Below, in pieces: positions 62,004-64,000 of a DNA stretch of 64,000 nt. The stretch is taken from contig NC_051099.1 in NCBI RefSeq assembly GCF_901709675.1, forward strand, positions 9,986,501 through 10,050,500. Direction: 5' to 3'. The translations under genes were made by a program, and so were the position numbers. Position 1 is the stretch's first letter, and each line of letters starts with the position of its first letter. Below the pieces are notes generated by a model that had not been told where the DNA came from, did no database searches, and saw nothing but the letters and a program-made list of their open reading frames with translations. This stretch comes from Syngnathus acus (taxonomy: Eukaryota > Chordata > Actinopteri > Syngnathiformes > Syngnathidae).

Positions 62004-64000
62004 AACTCGGCACTCTGAAGCACCCAAGAGCGCTTTTTACTAGAAAACGTGCTCAGCTCGTCGAGAAAATGCACTCTAAGCAATACAATTAAAAATGCTT
62101 ATAAAACATAAACCAAATGTTGCAGGTGGACATTTCTTCATGCGCAGTGATAAACTCGGCACTCTGAAGCACCCAAGAGCGCTTTTTACTTTGCCAACCT
62201 AACCAGAGTGACGGGAGAGGCACCATCCAGAAAATGTGCTCAGCTCGTCGAGAAAATGCGATTTAAGCAATAAAATTAAAAATGCTTATAAAACATAAAC
62301 CAAACGTTGCAGGTGGTCATTTCTTCATGCGCAGTGATAAACTCGGCACTCTGAAGCACCCAAGAGCGCTTTTAACTAGAAAACGTGCTCAGCTCGTCGA
62401 GAAAATGCGCTCTAAGCAATACAATTAAAAATGCTTATAAAACATAAACCAAACGTTGCAGGTGGTCATTTCTTCATGCGCAGTGATAAACTCGGCACTC
62501 TGAAGCACCCAAGAGCACTTTTTACTTTGCCAACCTAACCAGAGTGACGGGAGAGGCACCATCCAGAAAACGTGCTCAGCTCGTCGAGAAAATGCGATTT
62601 AAGCAATAAAACTAAAAATGCTTATAAAACATAAACCAAACGTTGCAGGTGGTCATTTCTGCATGCGCAGTGATAAACTGGGCACTCTGAAGCCCCCAAG
62701 AGCACTTTTTACTATGCCAACCTAACCAGAGTGACGGGAGAGGCACCATCCAGAAAACGTGCTCAGCTCGTCGAGAAAATGCGATTTAAGCAATAAAATT
62801 AAAAATGCTTATAAAACATAAACCAAACGTTGCAGGTGGTCATTTCTTCATGCGCAGTGATAAACTCGGCACTCTGAAGCACCCAAGAGCGCTTTTAACT
62901 AGAAAACGTGCTCAGCTCGTCGAGAAAATGCGCTCTAAGCAATACAATTAAAAATGCTCATAAAACATAAACCAAACGTTGCAGGTGGTCATTTCTTCAT
63001 GTGCAGTGATAAACTCGGCACTCTGAAGCACCCAAGAGCGCTTTTTACTTTGCCAACCTAACCAGAGTGACGGGAGAGGCACCATCCAGAAAACGTGCTC
63101 AGCTCATCGAGAAAATGCGATTTAAGCAATAAAACTAAAAATGCTTATAAAACATAAACCAAACGTTGCAGGTGGTCATTTCTGCATGCGCAGTGATAAA
63201 CTGGGCACTCTGAAGCCCCCAAGAGCACTTTTTACTATGCCAACCTAACCAGAGTGACGGGAGAGGCACCATCCAGAAAACGTGCTCAGCTCGTCGAGAA
63301 AATGCGATTTAAGCAATAAAATTAAAAATGCTTATAAAACATAAACCAAACGTTGCAGGTGGTCATTTCTTCATGCGCAGTGATAAACTCGGCACTCTGA
63401 AGCACCCAAGAGCGCTTTTAACTAGAAAACGTGCTCAGCTCGTCGAGAAAATGCGCTCTAAGCAATACAATTAAAAATGCTCATAAAACATAAACCAAAC
63501 GTTGCAGGTGGTCATTTCTTCATGTGCAGTGATAAACTCGGCACTCTGAAGCACCCAAGAGCGCTTTTTACTTTGCCAACCTAACCAGAGTGACGGGAGA
63601 GGCACCATCCAGAAAACGTGCTCAGCTCATCGAGAAAATGCGATTTAAGCAATAAAACTAAAAATGCTTATAAAACATAAACCAAACGTTGCAGGTGGTC
63701 ATTTCTGCATGCGCAGTGATAAACTGGGCACTCTGAAGCCCCCAAGAGCACTTTTTACTATGCCAACCTAACCAGAGTGACGGGAGAGGCACCATCCAGA
63801 AAACGTGCTCAGCTCGTCGAGAAAATGCGATTTAAGCAATAAAACAAAAAATGCTTATAAAACATAAACCAAACGTTGCAGGTGGTCATTTCTGCATGCG
63901 CAGTGATAAACTCGGCACTCTGAAGCACCCAAGAGCGCTTTTTACTAGAAAACGTGCTCAGCTCGTCGAGAAAATGCGCTCTAAGCAATACAATTAAAAA
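62004..64000. repeat. Satellite A array, block 11
   Basis: 187/149-bp monomers to the window edge. The order after the B block differs from blocks 2, 3, 4, 8 and 9: a long monomer with GTTGCAGGTGGACATTTC comes first and no CCGGAG variant lies at +536. Marker short monomers recur at 62371 and 62893, and again near 63417. Confidence 0.96.

Overview
The window is eukaryotic heterochromatin, almost certainly from a teleost fish. The evidence is two interleaved satellite families, Ty3/Gypsy elements of the Tf1/sushi and CsRn1 types, a tRNA-derived SINE with an (ATGG)n tail, hAT and Tc1/mariner-type non-autonomous elements, and one spliced-type exon of the host AAA ATPase gene vps4. Nothing looks bacterial: there are no operons, ribosome binding sites or RNA genes. 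Nearly every short open frame in the satellites is a by-product of the repeat period.

Satellite A (AT-rich) makes up most of the window. It has a long monomer of 187 bp and a short monomer of 149 bp that lacks one 38-bp segment. These are organised in a seven-monomer higher-order repeat (S-L-L-S-L-L-L) of 2 x 149 + 5 x 187 = 1233 bp. Satellite B (GC- and CpG-rich, 108-bp monomer) occurs as eight blocks embedded in A: 7671-9759, 23643-25515, 30248-31472, 36576-37151, 49061-50501, 52719-53779, 56754-59598 and 59808-62003. Seven of the eight share the same left junction, all share the right junction, and those seven differ by whole numbers of 108-bp units.

Two complete LTR retrotransposons sit in satellite A. 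The first (12951-18400, plus strand) is a Tf1/sushi-type chromovirus. It has 546-bp LTRs with 2 differences, a 5-bp target duplication, one intact gag-pol frame ending in a chromodomain, and a leader that seems built for self-priming. The second (43842-48248, minus strand) is a CsRn1-like element. It has identical 230-bp LTRs, a 4-bp target duplication, a tRNA-Trp primer site, a CHCC Gag finger, and a textbook -1 frameshift signal between gag and pol. Both look very young.

The island at 37230-42751 is the only non-satellite, non-LTR DNA. It holds three copies of one hAT family with a BED-finger remnant (one complete, 39999-40870, with an 8-bp target duplication), a palindromic hAT MITE, a mariner-like element, a SINE nested in the third hAT copy, and a single intact vps4 exon (41584-41740).

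No host gene in the window is complete. The only long intact coding regions belong to the two retrotransposons. All comparisons were made by eye on the sequence; no alignment or database search was run.
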